Assembly (NCBI RefSeq): GCF_020379485.1
Contig: NC_063437.1
Coordinates: forward strand, 558,001-622,000
Length of the DNA: 64,000 bases
DNA from: Brassica napus
Taxonomy: Eukaryota; Streptophyta; Magnoliopsida; Brassicales; Brassicaceae
Direction: 5' to 3'
This document shows, piece after piece, positions 48,626 through 59,785 of this stretch; the first letter of the stretch is position 1, and the number at the start of each line of letters is the position of its first letter. The position numbers and the translations under genes are program-made. The notes beneath the pieces are model-generated. The model was not told the DNA's origin and ran no database searches. It was given only the letters and a program-made list of their open reading frames with translations.

Positions 48626-49680
48626 TCTAAAATACGGCCTAGGCGGCGTTTAGGCTATACGGTAGCCAACCGTACTATTTTTATGTATACAATATTTTAT
48701 GTGGATTTATGTAACTCGGATGAATAATAACGTTTAGGCAGACATTATGCGGTCTACGTGGACGTCTAGCCGAATTTTAAGCATTAATATTAAAAAAAGA
48801 AACTATCAATATTATTATTATATTTTATTAATGTTATTATTTATATTATTTTTACTTATTTTATGTATTTTTATATGATTGTAGATATTAGTATAATTGT
48901 TGCAAAATCATTTTAGATTTATCATCTTTATATATTTAAAATAGTTTCAATTTTTATAATTTAAAAATATTTGCATATGTTAAACTATATTATTATACAT
49001 AAAATTAGATTTAAAATATATTTATGTTTAGTTTTTTTTTAAAAAATAATGTATATATATTAATCTTATACTTATATTTCGTATAAAAACATATATATAT
49101 ATATATTTGCTTCACTTGAAATGTATTATGTATACCAGATTATAATTAAAATGACTTAACAAACATTAATAACAGACAAACCGTATATTAATTATGTTTT
49201 ATACTGATATGGTTTTGAAATATTTTTTATATACAATATAAAAGGATTTTTTGATTAGTTAAATACATACTCGTTCTTACTATATGGTATACTGTAGGAG
49301 ATTGAATGTCTACTCGAGTATATTTTATAAAGTTCCAATTATATTGTTGTCTTCAATATAGAATAACAAAAATTCAACTAATGTAGAGATTCCAGTTTAC
49401 TCAACTTATATGTGATATATGAACCTAATAATAATGAACAGTTTGTACGATTCTTTTTTTTGTTTACTACTCGGTTTTTAATGGATTTAGACTGATTGTA
49501 CATAATGTATATTTTTATCCAAAAAGAGTAGCATTCGCAACAGTCTTCTTTGATTTGTTTAATAATCATGTGATTTGTTCTTCTTTTATCTTTGATGAAG
49601 GTTCAGCTTTTGTAAGAAACGTTTAACAGCCAAGAACCTTACTCATAATACGCAAAGAACTGATGTATAAGGCACTCGTT
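48626..49680. repeat. AT-rich repeat with GGCCTAGGCGG end
   Basis: It begins TGTTCTAAAATACGGCCTAG, like the left end at 11812, and continues GGCGGCGTTTAGGC into very AT-rich sequence. The right end is not defined. No gene is supported. Confidence 0.3.
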
Positions 49681-49696
49681 GGTCTTAATGCGGGTC

Positions 49697-49735
49697 CTAG
49701 ATTTTGACATGCGCTTCGAAAACGCGGAGTTTATG
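49697..49735 (-). mobile_element. degenerate Helitron 3' end
   Basis: CTAGATTTTGACATGCGCTT followed by CGAAAACGCGGAG is the reverse complement of a Helitron-like 3' end (imperfect hairpin, TCAAAATCTAG), but the flanking base is not T and the stem is broken. The partner 5' end was not found. Confidence 0.35.
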
Positions 49736-49944
49736 GGTTATATACGAAGTTGGATATGAGATAATATTTTAGTATATTGTGTATTATTATGTTATAAAGT
49801 CGTATCGAATACAAAAATTCGTTTAAGATTATATAACTTATTATAAGTTTATTCGAGATTTTTTATATACACTCTTATGTAACTATTTCTTAAGTATGAA
49901 CATTTTACCCAAATTTGATAAACGAACCAAACCAATACGAAATA

Positions 49945-50545
49945 TATACACGTTGAGGTTCGGGATTGGGAAAAAAATACCTATTAGATTTTTTTGGACC
50001 TGCGGGTCTATGTTAGACTCCGGGTACCCAAAGTACCCAGAATGTTTTGTTCATATTATGCATATTTGAGTAATTCATATATGTTCTCAGTATAAAAATA
50101 TTATTATAAAATTTGGATTCGCATTTTCTGTTATAGTTTCAGGTTTTGGGTAAAATTTCAAATTTTAAAAATATATTTAAAATATTAGATATTTTTGGTT
50201 CTCGGGTAAGATTTTGGTCTTTTAGATATTTAGTAATTTCTGGTATTTTTTATTTTGGGTATTTTCGTGTTTTGATTTTTTGGCTTTTCGGATTCTTTAG
50301 ATCTTTTTGTCCTAAATACTCGAACCGAGCTAGACTCATTACGTAGCCAAATTACATAGTAAATTTTACAGATACTTAAATTATTGACTCAAACTGACCT
50401 GAAACTAAAAGGAACCGATCTGAACAAAAAAAAAAATTCAAATACCTAGTTGGATATAAATGCCCAAGACCCAAAAAACTTGGACCTGAAAGAAACCGAT
50501 TTATATTTGACCCGAAGACCCGAATGCCCAAATCTAACATTTCAT
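49945..50545. repeat. repeat rich in GGGTACCC / CCCGAA words
   Basis: The left block (GAGGTTCGGGATTGGG, GACCTGCGGGTCTATG, CCGGGTACCCAAAGTACCC) and right block (TTTGACCCGAAGACCCGAAT) enclose AT-rich sequence with repeated TTTTGGGTATTTTCGTG-like words. It has the same style as 11243-11745 and 41683-42285. The 66-codon plus frame in it is not a gene. Confidence 0.4.
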
Positions 50546-51522
50546 TATATTTTTGTGCATTTTATAAAAGTTACATTCGTTCAGTTGGTGAAACTTAAGA
50601 TTTATTTGAGAGGTTTTTGGTTAATTTAATAGTATAGATTTGTAGGGTTTTTTTTAGCAGTAAAAAAAAGATTTGTTGGGTTTTTTATAATTTTAAACTT
50701 ATCTTAAATACTAAATTGTTATTTATCAATAAAATAAAATTAACATAATATAAAATTTTAAACTTATCTTAATTATGAAGTTACTGAGATATATTTAGAG
50801 AATAATAAAGTATATGTGATTTATATTTTCGTGAACCAAATTTATGTGGTAGTATATATATGGTATAATTTTTCGTTTACAAAAAGATATGGGTTCAATA
50901 AATAAATGCTTTGACTAAATGATTAGTAGAAAAATTTAAGGTAACATATTGTTTGTCCAAATCAAAGTAATACCAAAATATTATTAGTTAATAAAAGAGT
51001 CCATACAACTTTTTAAGTAGATTTATTAAAACTCATTCCCTTTTAATAGTATTGATGACAAAAAAATTAAAAGCGACATTTAATATGATATATAGTTATG
51101 GAAATATGTGACAACGTTATATTAAACTATGATTTATACTAGGTCTTCTATAATTCTTAGAAATAGGATTTAGAAGGCATTTAAAAATTTAAATACCACA
51201 TAGGATATGTTTGTTTTAGTTAATACAAAATTAAAGTTCTAATATTTTTAAAAATCCTCAATTAATATATAGGGGATTAATTAGAACAATTAATCTCTAC
51301 CATAGTTAATTAAGCTTCACCAGTCGGGACTAGCCGCAACTAAGCACTCTGTTTAACAACAGTCAAAAGTAAAAGTAAAAAAGGGTTATTGGGCAAAGAA
51401 TTCTAGAAGAATTACTAAATTTTAAGATTCCATTATTATTGGTTTGTGAATTTTTAAAATCTAAATATAATCCATTGTTATTGGGGGTGATGATTTTTAA
51501 ATTCCACTCAAAATCTTTTGTT
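50546..51522. other. AT-rich intergenic DNA
   Basis: Nothing supported except the 50636-50686 micro-insertion. Confidence 0.35.
50636..50686 (+). mobile_element. 15-bp micro-insertion with 18-bp duplication
   Basis: AGATTTGTAGGGTTTTTT (50636-50653) and AGATTTGTTGGGTTTTTT (50669-50686) flank TTAGCAGTAAAAAAA. Confidence 0.6.
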
Positions 51523-51535
51523 ATTGAAAAAGTTT

Positions 51536-51849
51536 TTTTTTTGATGAAATGTTAAATTTATTGATCATCGCAAAAGAATAGTATATGTACAACTATAATG
51601 AGTTTTTAGAGATTATAAAATGAAATTTGAAATAGCCAAAAGCCTAAACTACACTAGCATGAGCGTCAAACCAACGTATCATCAGTCCATGTAGCTTGGG
51701 ATTGAGCACATAGTTTGTGGAGGAGATGTGATTCCTCGCAGCCTTGTCAATTAACCTTGCTAGCTGATCCACCGACTTGTTACTGGAGTTGTGCTTCCTT
51801 TCATTTCGCTCGCGCCAGATAAAATATATGGTGGCTTGCAGGGCCGGTA
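51536..51849 (-). mobile_element. 5'-truncated LINE with 13-bp target duplication
   Basis: The insert is bordered by a perfect duplication, ATTGAAAAAGTTT at 51523-51535 and 51850-51862. On the minus strand it encodes the tail of a LINE reverse transcriptase (LPALQATIYFIWRERNERKH, then DKAARNHISSTNY) to a stop at 51644, followed by a 3'UTR ending in an A tail at 51536. Truncation at its 5' end (51849) is typical of target-primed reverse transcription. The frame shown is open, so the insertion is fairly young. Confidence 0.88.
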
Positions 51850-51862
51850 ATTGAAAAAGTTT

Positions 51863-53353
51863 AGTTTTCATTGATTTCAAGATTTTATTAAAATTTATTT
51901 TTATTGGGATGTAAATTTTCTTTGTTTTTACTCATAGTACTCAACTTTGAGAATATCATCTATACCCATAAGATTTTTGAAATCAATATAATAAAATACA
52001 CTCACATACAAAAACTCAAATTGAATAATGAAATAATATACAAATCACAACTTTAACATAATACAATTCACAACTTAAAAGAATAGAAAAAAATATTAAA
52101 ATTTTAAAATAAAACTTGTAAAAATAGTTTTAAAAAGCACTTTCGAGTTTAAAAAAAAACATTTCAAAATAATAATTCATTTTTTTAACAAAAAATTCAA
52201 ATTTAAAACATATATTTCGAAATTATATAAAAAAATATTTTTTATTTTTTATTATTTATATATCTGTAAAGTAAGAAGTAAAAATTAAAAAAATTGGTCA
52301 TTTTATTTCTTGAGATCTTTTTTGTGACAAAAACTTTTTTAAAAATTGTTTAAGAATTGCCTTAATTGAAATGATTTTCTTTCTTTTTTTTCTACCACCA
52401 TTAATTTCTTACTTTAAAAGTTAATAACAATCAATAGAATTATATACACAAGTAATGAAAATCTATATAAAAGTATTTGATAAAATTTGTTAAATCTAGT
52501 TAACTTCTAAAATCTTCTCAACTATTAAAATCATCAAATTCCACAGAAATTCGTGTTCCAATAACCCCCCTAAATATATTTTATAAACGACAACCTCTAT
52601 ATAATTACACGATTATACTCTATATAATTACACGATTATATCAGTATTACATTAAAATGTGAGTTTTAAAAAGGTTAAATTGTGATGTACTATTGCGTTT
52701 TGCAATATAAAAACGAATAGCATAGATGAAGACATATACATTCAATAGTAAATCGATTTTAGATCGGAGACACCATTGGTCAAAACATTATCATGATTTC
52801 TACGTTAATCATATCACTTTACCACCAATAATATGTGAACATGTCACTTTCCATTGTGTGAACCAACACAAGACTCTTAACTCTTCGTAAACTAGCATGA
52901 TACAATAATATCCATGTAACCCCACAAATGTACGTCAAGTATTTCATTTTTTTTTAAATGACGAACTTCTTGAAAACGTAAGAAATAGTGAAATTAAAAT
53001 GAGTTGATCAACACTTAGAAACTAAGTGATAGAATACAAATACGATCTATTATCTATAACAGGTTTGAAAGAGTCATCAAATTAGTAAGAAGAAAAAACT
53101 ATGTTAAAATAGAATCCATGTCATTTTCGTAAGTTTCTCTCCAGCATCCTTCTCTTTTCCCCACAACTTCTTGCCTAAGAATTATATGACATAAAATAAA
53201 ATAAAATAAAATAAAAAACAAAACAAAATCACAGACGCACCATCATATATATATATGTAACTTCATTTCATAAACACACACACTTTATTCAAAGACAAAG
53301 CTCATATCTCATCAAACCCACCAACCAAAGCTTCTCATATAACGAAGGAAGAG
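51863..53353. other. AT-rich DNA and WRKY promoter region
   Basis: 51863-52600 is very AT-rich with no gene. Toward the WRKY gene I note GGTCAA (52778-52783), a W-box core on the minus strand; an AAAAT pentamer run (53188-53216); and a TATATATATAT stretch at 53246-53258, about 100 bases before the start codon, which may serve as TATA box. Confidence 0.4.
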
Positions 53354-54372
53354 ATGTTGATGGAAGAAAAGCTTGTGGTTAAGGAGCTGGAGCAAGGGAA
53401 AGAGTTAGCGAATCAGCTTATGAACAGTTTGAACAACCCTTCCTCGTCTTCGAAGGAATCAAACGAGGTCTTGATCTCGGAGATCCTCCATTGTTTCGAA
53501 AACACAATTGCTATGATGATGAATCTTGACAAGAAAGCACTTAAGAGAAGCCATGAGAGAAGTGATCAGAGTAACAAGAAGAGGTATAAAAGAGATTATG
53601 CAATTTTTGTGTGTTTAATTATGAGTTTTGAATTTCAAGACATTTTGTCTAATTCTCTTGATTTCTTGATCTACAGAAGAATGTTGGAGAAGAAAAAGAC
53701 AGAGAAAGTAAATATTTGTATCGGATCAGGACAAGAAGGAACTCTACTTGATGATGGTCATTGTTGGAGAAAATATGGTCAGAAAGATATTCATGGTTCC
53801 AAGAACCCTAGGTAAGTTAAATAATTATAATAATCTTATGAGCATTATACTAATCATTACAATTATTTCAGTTTTAAAGTTTTCCTCTGTTTTGTTAATA
53901 CAGAGGATACTATAGATGTACACATAAATTCACAAGAGGTTGCTTGGCAGTGAAGCAAGTTCAAAAGTCAGACACAAACCCTTTGTGCTATGAAGTCAAG
54001 TACGTAGAGAGTCACACATGTGATATCACTCAATCAGCCACCAAACACTCTCTTCCTGTGTCCGAAGAAGCAGAACAAAAGCTACATGATGCAAAGCACT
54101 CTGATGACACGGTCCAACACATGAAGCCTGAAGAGTTGATGTTAAGTATTGAAGATCTTGATTACAAGAAGGATATTTTCAGGACGTTTTCATTCTCAAA
54201 TCATGAGATGGATGATGATTTCCTAGAATGGAAAGATCTGATGGCGAATCTATCACCTACAACATCAGAATCTGGAATCACCAACGAGTTTCATGTTTCG
54301 CCAACGGATGATTCGTGTTTCTCTTCTTTGGAAACCCTTCTCGGTTCAACTCCCGATTTGTCGTGGATGTAA
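53354..54372 (+). CDS. group III WRKY transcription factor (WRKY63/64/66/67-like)
   Basis: WRKY proteins bind W-boxes (TTGACC/T) in stress and hormone genes; the closest relatives I recall are the Arabidopsis WRKY63 (ABO3)/64/66/67 group. Three exons (53354-53583, 53677-53811 and 53904-54372) give 277 residues. The N terminus (MLMEEKLVVKELEQGKELAN) resembles the amphipathic helix of group III members. The WRKY domain runs from about 100 to 161, with an intact WRKYGQK (107-113) and a C2HC zinc finger: C127, C135, H159 and C161 (C-x7-C-x23-H-x-C), the group III pattern. The intron in the domain sits at the conserved PR|G position. The C terminus is acidic and ends LLGSTPDLSWM. Intron 1 (93 bp) has no stop and is a multiple of three. 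I know of no WRKY gene at this place in Arabidopsis, so it is likely transposed. Confidence 0.88.
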
Positions 54373-55233
54373 TTCTTATCGTGTAGAACGTTTAGTTTTA
54401 GTCCTAGACTCCTAGTTTTCAAGTGGACGAACATGATTCTTCCTATGTTTTTAAGACCAATGTGGTACTTGGACAAAATATTACACAATAATCTATGTGA
54501 TATCCATGGGACGTTTACTATTCCAACATATACATAATACGTGGGATGTCCTTCGAACAAGTCCCTTATGATCAAGTTAGAACCTTAGGACATCAACAAA
54601 GACACAAGACTAAGAACATTTGTCATCTTATCTCACAAAACAATCAAAACTGACAATTGGTGTAATGTTCTTTCAAAACTCTTCATTCTCTAGGAATGTT
54701 ATCAAGAAGACCGCGGCACATCACTCTAGAACCAACAACAGCTATCATTAACAGGTGCCTAATGTCCACAATTTCGAGAAACTTCTATTGTGCCTTCTGT
54801 TATGGAATCTTACTTCAGAACACAAAAGGTCATTCGAGAACCAAGAACATACATCAACTTTAACTTTAGCCTACTATCCATATTGCATATCTATTAATGA
54901 ACTTTTAGTTTGCATAATAATGTCAAACTCATCAAGTAAACCAGTTTTTACATGAGGCATTTCAAGAACCTAATACAGTATCAGAAGGTCAACATTTAAC
55001 CTGAGATAAAGAGCTTATTAGTTCATTTCATTCTGTTATGTTACGGATTATTATGAGCCAAACTTATTTATTTTATTAATCAGCTAGTGAAATATATAGA
55101 AAAATGAATAAATATTTTAATTGTATATTTCTACCATTTGTATTAGAATCTATTAAAAGGCCATACAAAGGTGGAATGAGTACCTGTTAATGATAGATGT
55201 TGGAATAGAAGTTTCTCAAAAAGGCCATACAAA
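54373..55233. other. WRKY 3' flank and degraded DNA
   Basis: No supported gene. The 66-codon plus frame at 54755-54955 lacks features. A 21-bp direct repeat (AAAAGGCCATACAAAGGTGG plus A) starts near 55156 and again near 55219, at the edge of the gamma-tubulin remnant. The 5' part of that gene is missing here. Confidence 0.4.
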
Positions 55234-57299
55234 GGTGGAGCGTCTGCATCTCACGAATCCCACCTTTGCTCAAACGAATTCGCTAGTGTCGTCGACTGTG
55301 ATGTCTGCTAGCACAACGACATTGCGTTATCCAGGGTACATGAACAATGACTTGGTTGGCTTGCTAGCTTATTTGATCCCAACGCCAAGGTGTCACTTCC
55401 TCATGACATGATACACTCCATATGTTCAAACAGCCCATAGGGTAACCTTACTTTGTTCTGTATATATCTTATACTTTGTTAAGTGTATCTGATATTTCAG
55501 GTCAGTGGACTAATGTTAGCAAGCGACACAAGTATCAGACACCTTTTCAGCAAATGTTTAAGACAATATGATAAATTGAGGAAGAAGCAAGCTTTTCTTG
55601 ACAATTACCGCAAGTTTTCCATGTTTGCTGTAAGTTGTCCGCTTTAGATGTCCTGCTGTTTGTGGTTAGTACTATTCTGTGTTTTAAAAAGGGGTGTTTT
55701 TCAAAACCAACCCATATTTTTAAGTCAAATCCAAAACCAACCCCTTTTTTTTTGTTCATACTATTCATCAATAAAATTTCCATACTATCCTTATGTTTTT
55801 GAATTATTCACAAAATTGCCATTTTTATTTGTTTTTTTATTAATTTCGAAATTAACAAAAAACCAAATACACCCTAACCATTTCTTCTTATTTACAAAAA
55901 TGCCATCATCATCAATTTTTCCAACCACCATGAACCACCATTTTTGAGCTCTAAAGCTCTAGAATTCAATTTTCAACCACTTTTTTTCTCATTCTAACCC
56001 AAAAAACTTCATTTCCTCTCATTTCCTCTACATTTCCATCTAAAAAACTCTCATAACTATCATTTTCATAATCACAAACTTCATATTTTCGAGTTTCTTC
56101 ATTAGTGAATCGTTAAAGATGCTTCTTTTTGCTCATATTTGGAGTTTGGACGGTTGAAAAGGTTGGAAACGAGCTTTACACATGAAAAAGGTAACTATTT
56201 ACATGGTTTTCGTTCTTTTTTCAGATCTGTGTCGCGACGGTAGACTGTTTTGTATGTCTACGCCTCCGTGGAGACTTACGATGCAGTCTATTTGTCAACG
56301 CACGGGTTAGTTTTGCAATTGACCAGACAAATTTTTTTTCTAACGCAGACTTCCCCAGTAGTCTCCGTCTTTACCTTTAACAACAAAAATAAAACTTTCG
56401 GTAGACTTACTAAGACGTCTACCTAAAAGAGGTTAGTTTTTCATTTGACCGAACTTTTGACTTTTCAAAATAGACTTCAACGGAACTCTACAGAATGTAG
56501 ACTGCCACCGAAGTCTATAAAAGGTCAGTTTTGCATTTGACCAAAACTTTGACTTCGTGGAATAGGTTAGTTTTGTGTTTGACCAAAAAGTTTAAAAAGC
56601 AATCAAAAATTTATTAAATTGTAGACTTCATATGCAGTCTTCTTATCTTAAAAAAAAAATGTAGACTGCGTATAAAGTCTACTTTTTTATTTTGGTCAAA
56701 TGCAAAACCAACCCGTCGGATTTGAGAGTAGACTTCACAAGAAGTCTACACACCCGTAGACGTTCATTTCAATCTACTGATTTGAAGTCAAACTTGGTCA
56801 ATTGCAAAACTAACCTCTTTCAAAAAAATTCAAACATGTAGACTGCATATGAAGTCTAGTTCTGAAAGTCAAATCTTGGATGAATTCTGGTCAATTACAA
56901 AAAGTAACCTTTTTAAATTGTAGACCGAAAAGAAAGTCTACATGTACAAAATCACAACTTTTATTCAACTATAGAAAGCAACCCGTAAAATGGTCAATTG
57001 CAAAAACCAACCCAAAGAGTAGACCTATTTGACAGTCTACGTCTGTAAACTGAAAAGAACGTCTACATCTTCAGAGACTGAATATTAAGTTTGCATAGAA
57101 AAATTTATAAAAATGTGAATTTGTGTATTATTCATTAAATTTTTTCTAGATTTTTTGTTTGACAGTGTGTGTTAGTTAATCCTAATGGGTTTGAGTGATT
57201 TTGAAAAGAATTTTTTTTTATAATTATGAAGGTATAATTCATTTGATTTGACAATGTTGTTAGCTAATAATTGTAGACGTATTTGTAAGTCTTCGTTTA

Positions 57300-57780
57300 T
57301 AGTTTTGCTAGTAAGGCTGAGCTTGTTTCAAAGCTGAAGTCGGTGACTGTGGAATATAAATTTACATTCTCAGCATATAAGACAACGAAAACTCTGTATG
57401 TGGCTAAGTGTCGTGTTCAAGGATGTGGTTGAAAACTTAGAGCGAGTGTGAAGCATGGGCCAAAGACATTTTAGATGACAAAATATTCGAAAAGGATGAA
57501 GAATCGGAAAGGTTGAAGAATGTTCATTATGCATGATGGCTGTACACATGGTAAACTTCTTGAAATGACACAAGAAAATTATGATCTGGACAACAAAATT
57601 GAGAAGATGGTGCTAACCTATTTCTTACCAAACATCATTTAAAACAAATGACTCCGAATAGGAAAATACTCCTCTTATGCCTGTCACGAATAATCGACAA
57701 GTACGGAACTTGATCGAGTTATCTAAGACACACTTTGTACGCCTTTGTGTATCAAGCCTGCGCCAAATACACTAAAAATT
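57300..57780 (+). pseudogene. MuDR-type transposase fragment, dead
   Basis: The plus strand encodes KLKSVTVEYKFTFSAYKTTK and TLYVAKCRVQGCG, then stops at a TGA where the family has Trp, continues KLRASVKHGPKTF, and stops again where Trp is expected. Further on, PLMPVTNNRQVRNLIELSKT is recognisable. This is the N-terminal zinc/DNA-binding region of plant MULE transposases; the catalytic DDE part is missing. Confidence 0.7.
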
Positions 57781-58309
57781 TTGGATTGACTATATGTTAG
57801 ATAATAAGTGTAGACGTTTTTGTAAATCTACAAATGTAGACTGCAGTTGAAGTCTACGTCGTAAATTCTATTAAAAGTGTATTTGTGTATTATTCATCAT
57901 ATTTTTTCATGATTTAATTATTTTACAGTGTATGTTAGTAAAATTTTAATGGTCTTGGATGAATTTCACAATTTAATGTGTTATAATTATACACTTGATA
58001 CTTATTGCAAATTGTTTTGATTAGTGTTATTTTTGAAAATTTTTGGGAAAATTTTGTATAGATTTTCTTCTTCTCACATGTGTGTTAGTTATTATTTTAG
58101 CTTATGGTGGTTTTACTTGTTTGGTTGGTTAGATCTTGTGAAAAAATTGATATCTAACAAAAAATTAATAATATCATACAAGTGAAAACAACTAAAAATG
58201 AATACAATGTTTATAGATTATGCATTAAAAAATTATTTAAAAATTAATATTTTATTATGAAAGTTATTACAGAGCAATATATTAAAAAGTATTCTTGAGT
58301 ATGTTTGAT

Positions 58310-59610
58310 TTTTCATAATCTTGATGCTTCAAATAAAGTCTTGGAAAAAGTACCTGCAAAATAAAATAGAGTTATGAGAAAAACATAAGATAAAAAATAA
58401 AATCATATTTTAGTAGACTTTTTATTAAGTCTACGTAAAGTTATTGTTTAGTAGACTTTAGTTGAAGTCTACACTAATGGAAAATTTTCATATCTAAAAG
58501 TGTGTATTTAGAAAATTTGAAAATACTTTGTTCTGGAAAATATTTCAAAAATGGTTTTTTGTCATCCTTGTAACAAAGCAAAAAGATAATGTATGAATCT
58601 ATAAATTTAGTTCATTATTAACACAAAATATCTTATAATGAATATATGGAAATCTTACATTTTTGGGAAGATGATTTGAAAACATTGGAAGAGAATACCT
58701 GCAAAATAAAATAAAATTATGAAAAATAAGATAAAAACTAAAATCATATTTGAGTAAACTTCTAATGAAATATGCTTAAAAGTCAAGGATAGTAGACTTC
58801 ATTTGAAGTCTACCAGCCGTAAGTTTTAAGTAGATTTCAAATGAAGTCTACTCTATAAAAAAAAATAGATCTGGAAAATAAATACATTAAAAATATGAAA
58901 TAAGTTTAAATCTAAAAACCTTTTAAAAATATGATTTAATAGACAAAATAGTTATAAATTAAAGACATATTAATATGAATTTTAATATGTAACTTTATTT
59001 GAATATAAATACTAGAACACATATTTTAAATCTATAGATGTAAACCTTACATTTCTAGGAGGAGAAGAAAACAACTATGGAAGAAAATACCTGCAAAATA
59101 AGATAAAATTATTAAAAAACATAGAAAAAAAAATTAAAGTCATATTTTTGTAGACTTCCAATGAAGTCTGCTTAAACTTTGTGGTTTAGTAAACTTCATA
59201 TGAAGTCTGCAAGCTTTAATAAACTTCTTTAGAAGTCTACACTGTCTAATAATTTTCAGATCTGAAAAAATTTATATATTTTGAAATGTGAAAATAATTT
59301 TAAATCTGAAAATACTTTACATAATAGAATTTATAAGGTAAACTAGTAGCAAATTAATGTAGAGAGCTTGATCTATAAATTTATTTGAATATAAACATGT
59401 AAATACATATTTTAAATCTATTAATCTAAAACTTACATTTTTAGAGGAGATGATGAAATCCATGAGTGATAATACCTACCAAAAAAAAGATAATATTGTG
59501 AGAAATAAACATAAAAATACACATTTAAAATCTATAGATCTAAAACTTACATTTTTTAAAGGAGAAGATGAAAACCATGAATCATAATATCTAAAATGAC
59601 AAGATAATAT
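58310..59610 (-). repeat. five tandem units each with a 40-nt exon-like block
   Basis: On the minus strand, blocks of 39-40 nt recur between splice-like signals: 59590-59551 (after TTGTCATTTTAG), 59470-59437 region (after TTTTTTTTGGTAG), 59091-59052, 58694-58655 (both after TTATTTTGCAG) and near 58357 (same acceptor; end unclear). Most begin GTATT and end AAAAAT before GTAAG. Spacing is about 120, 385, 395 and 340 bp. GTAGACTTC palindromes lie in the spacers. Block edges are good to a few bases. The alternation of TTTGCAG, block and GTAAG strongly resembles duplicated micro-exons, but no transcript is known to me. Confidence 0.65.
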
Positions 59611-59785
59611 TGTGAGAAAGACTTGAGAAAATTTTAGAGAGAAAGAAGATAATGAGAGAGATTTAGAAACAATTGAGAGAATTTTAGAGAGAAGAGAGAA
59701 AGTTTTAGAGAGAAGGGAGAGAGTTTTAAAAACTTGTGCAGCCACTTTAGAGAGAGATTGTATAAATTTTGTTTATATAGGGAGA
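59600..59785 (-). promoter_or_regulatory. TATA box and CT-rich leader in the MULE
   Basis: On the minus strand CCTATATAAAC (about 59783-59773) is followed by about 150 bp dominated by CTCTCT tracts (59760-59620), a typical plant TATA-plus-leader arrangement, and then the first exon-like block at 59590. This suggests a minus-strand transcription unit inside the transposon. Confidence 0.55.

Noticed and set aside
55292..55411. Short plus frame at 55190-55411 as an independent small gene
   Set aside because: Its peptide is clearly gamma-tubulin ([20 protein letters not shown]), ending at a nonsense change, so it belongs to the pseudogene.
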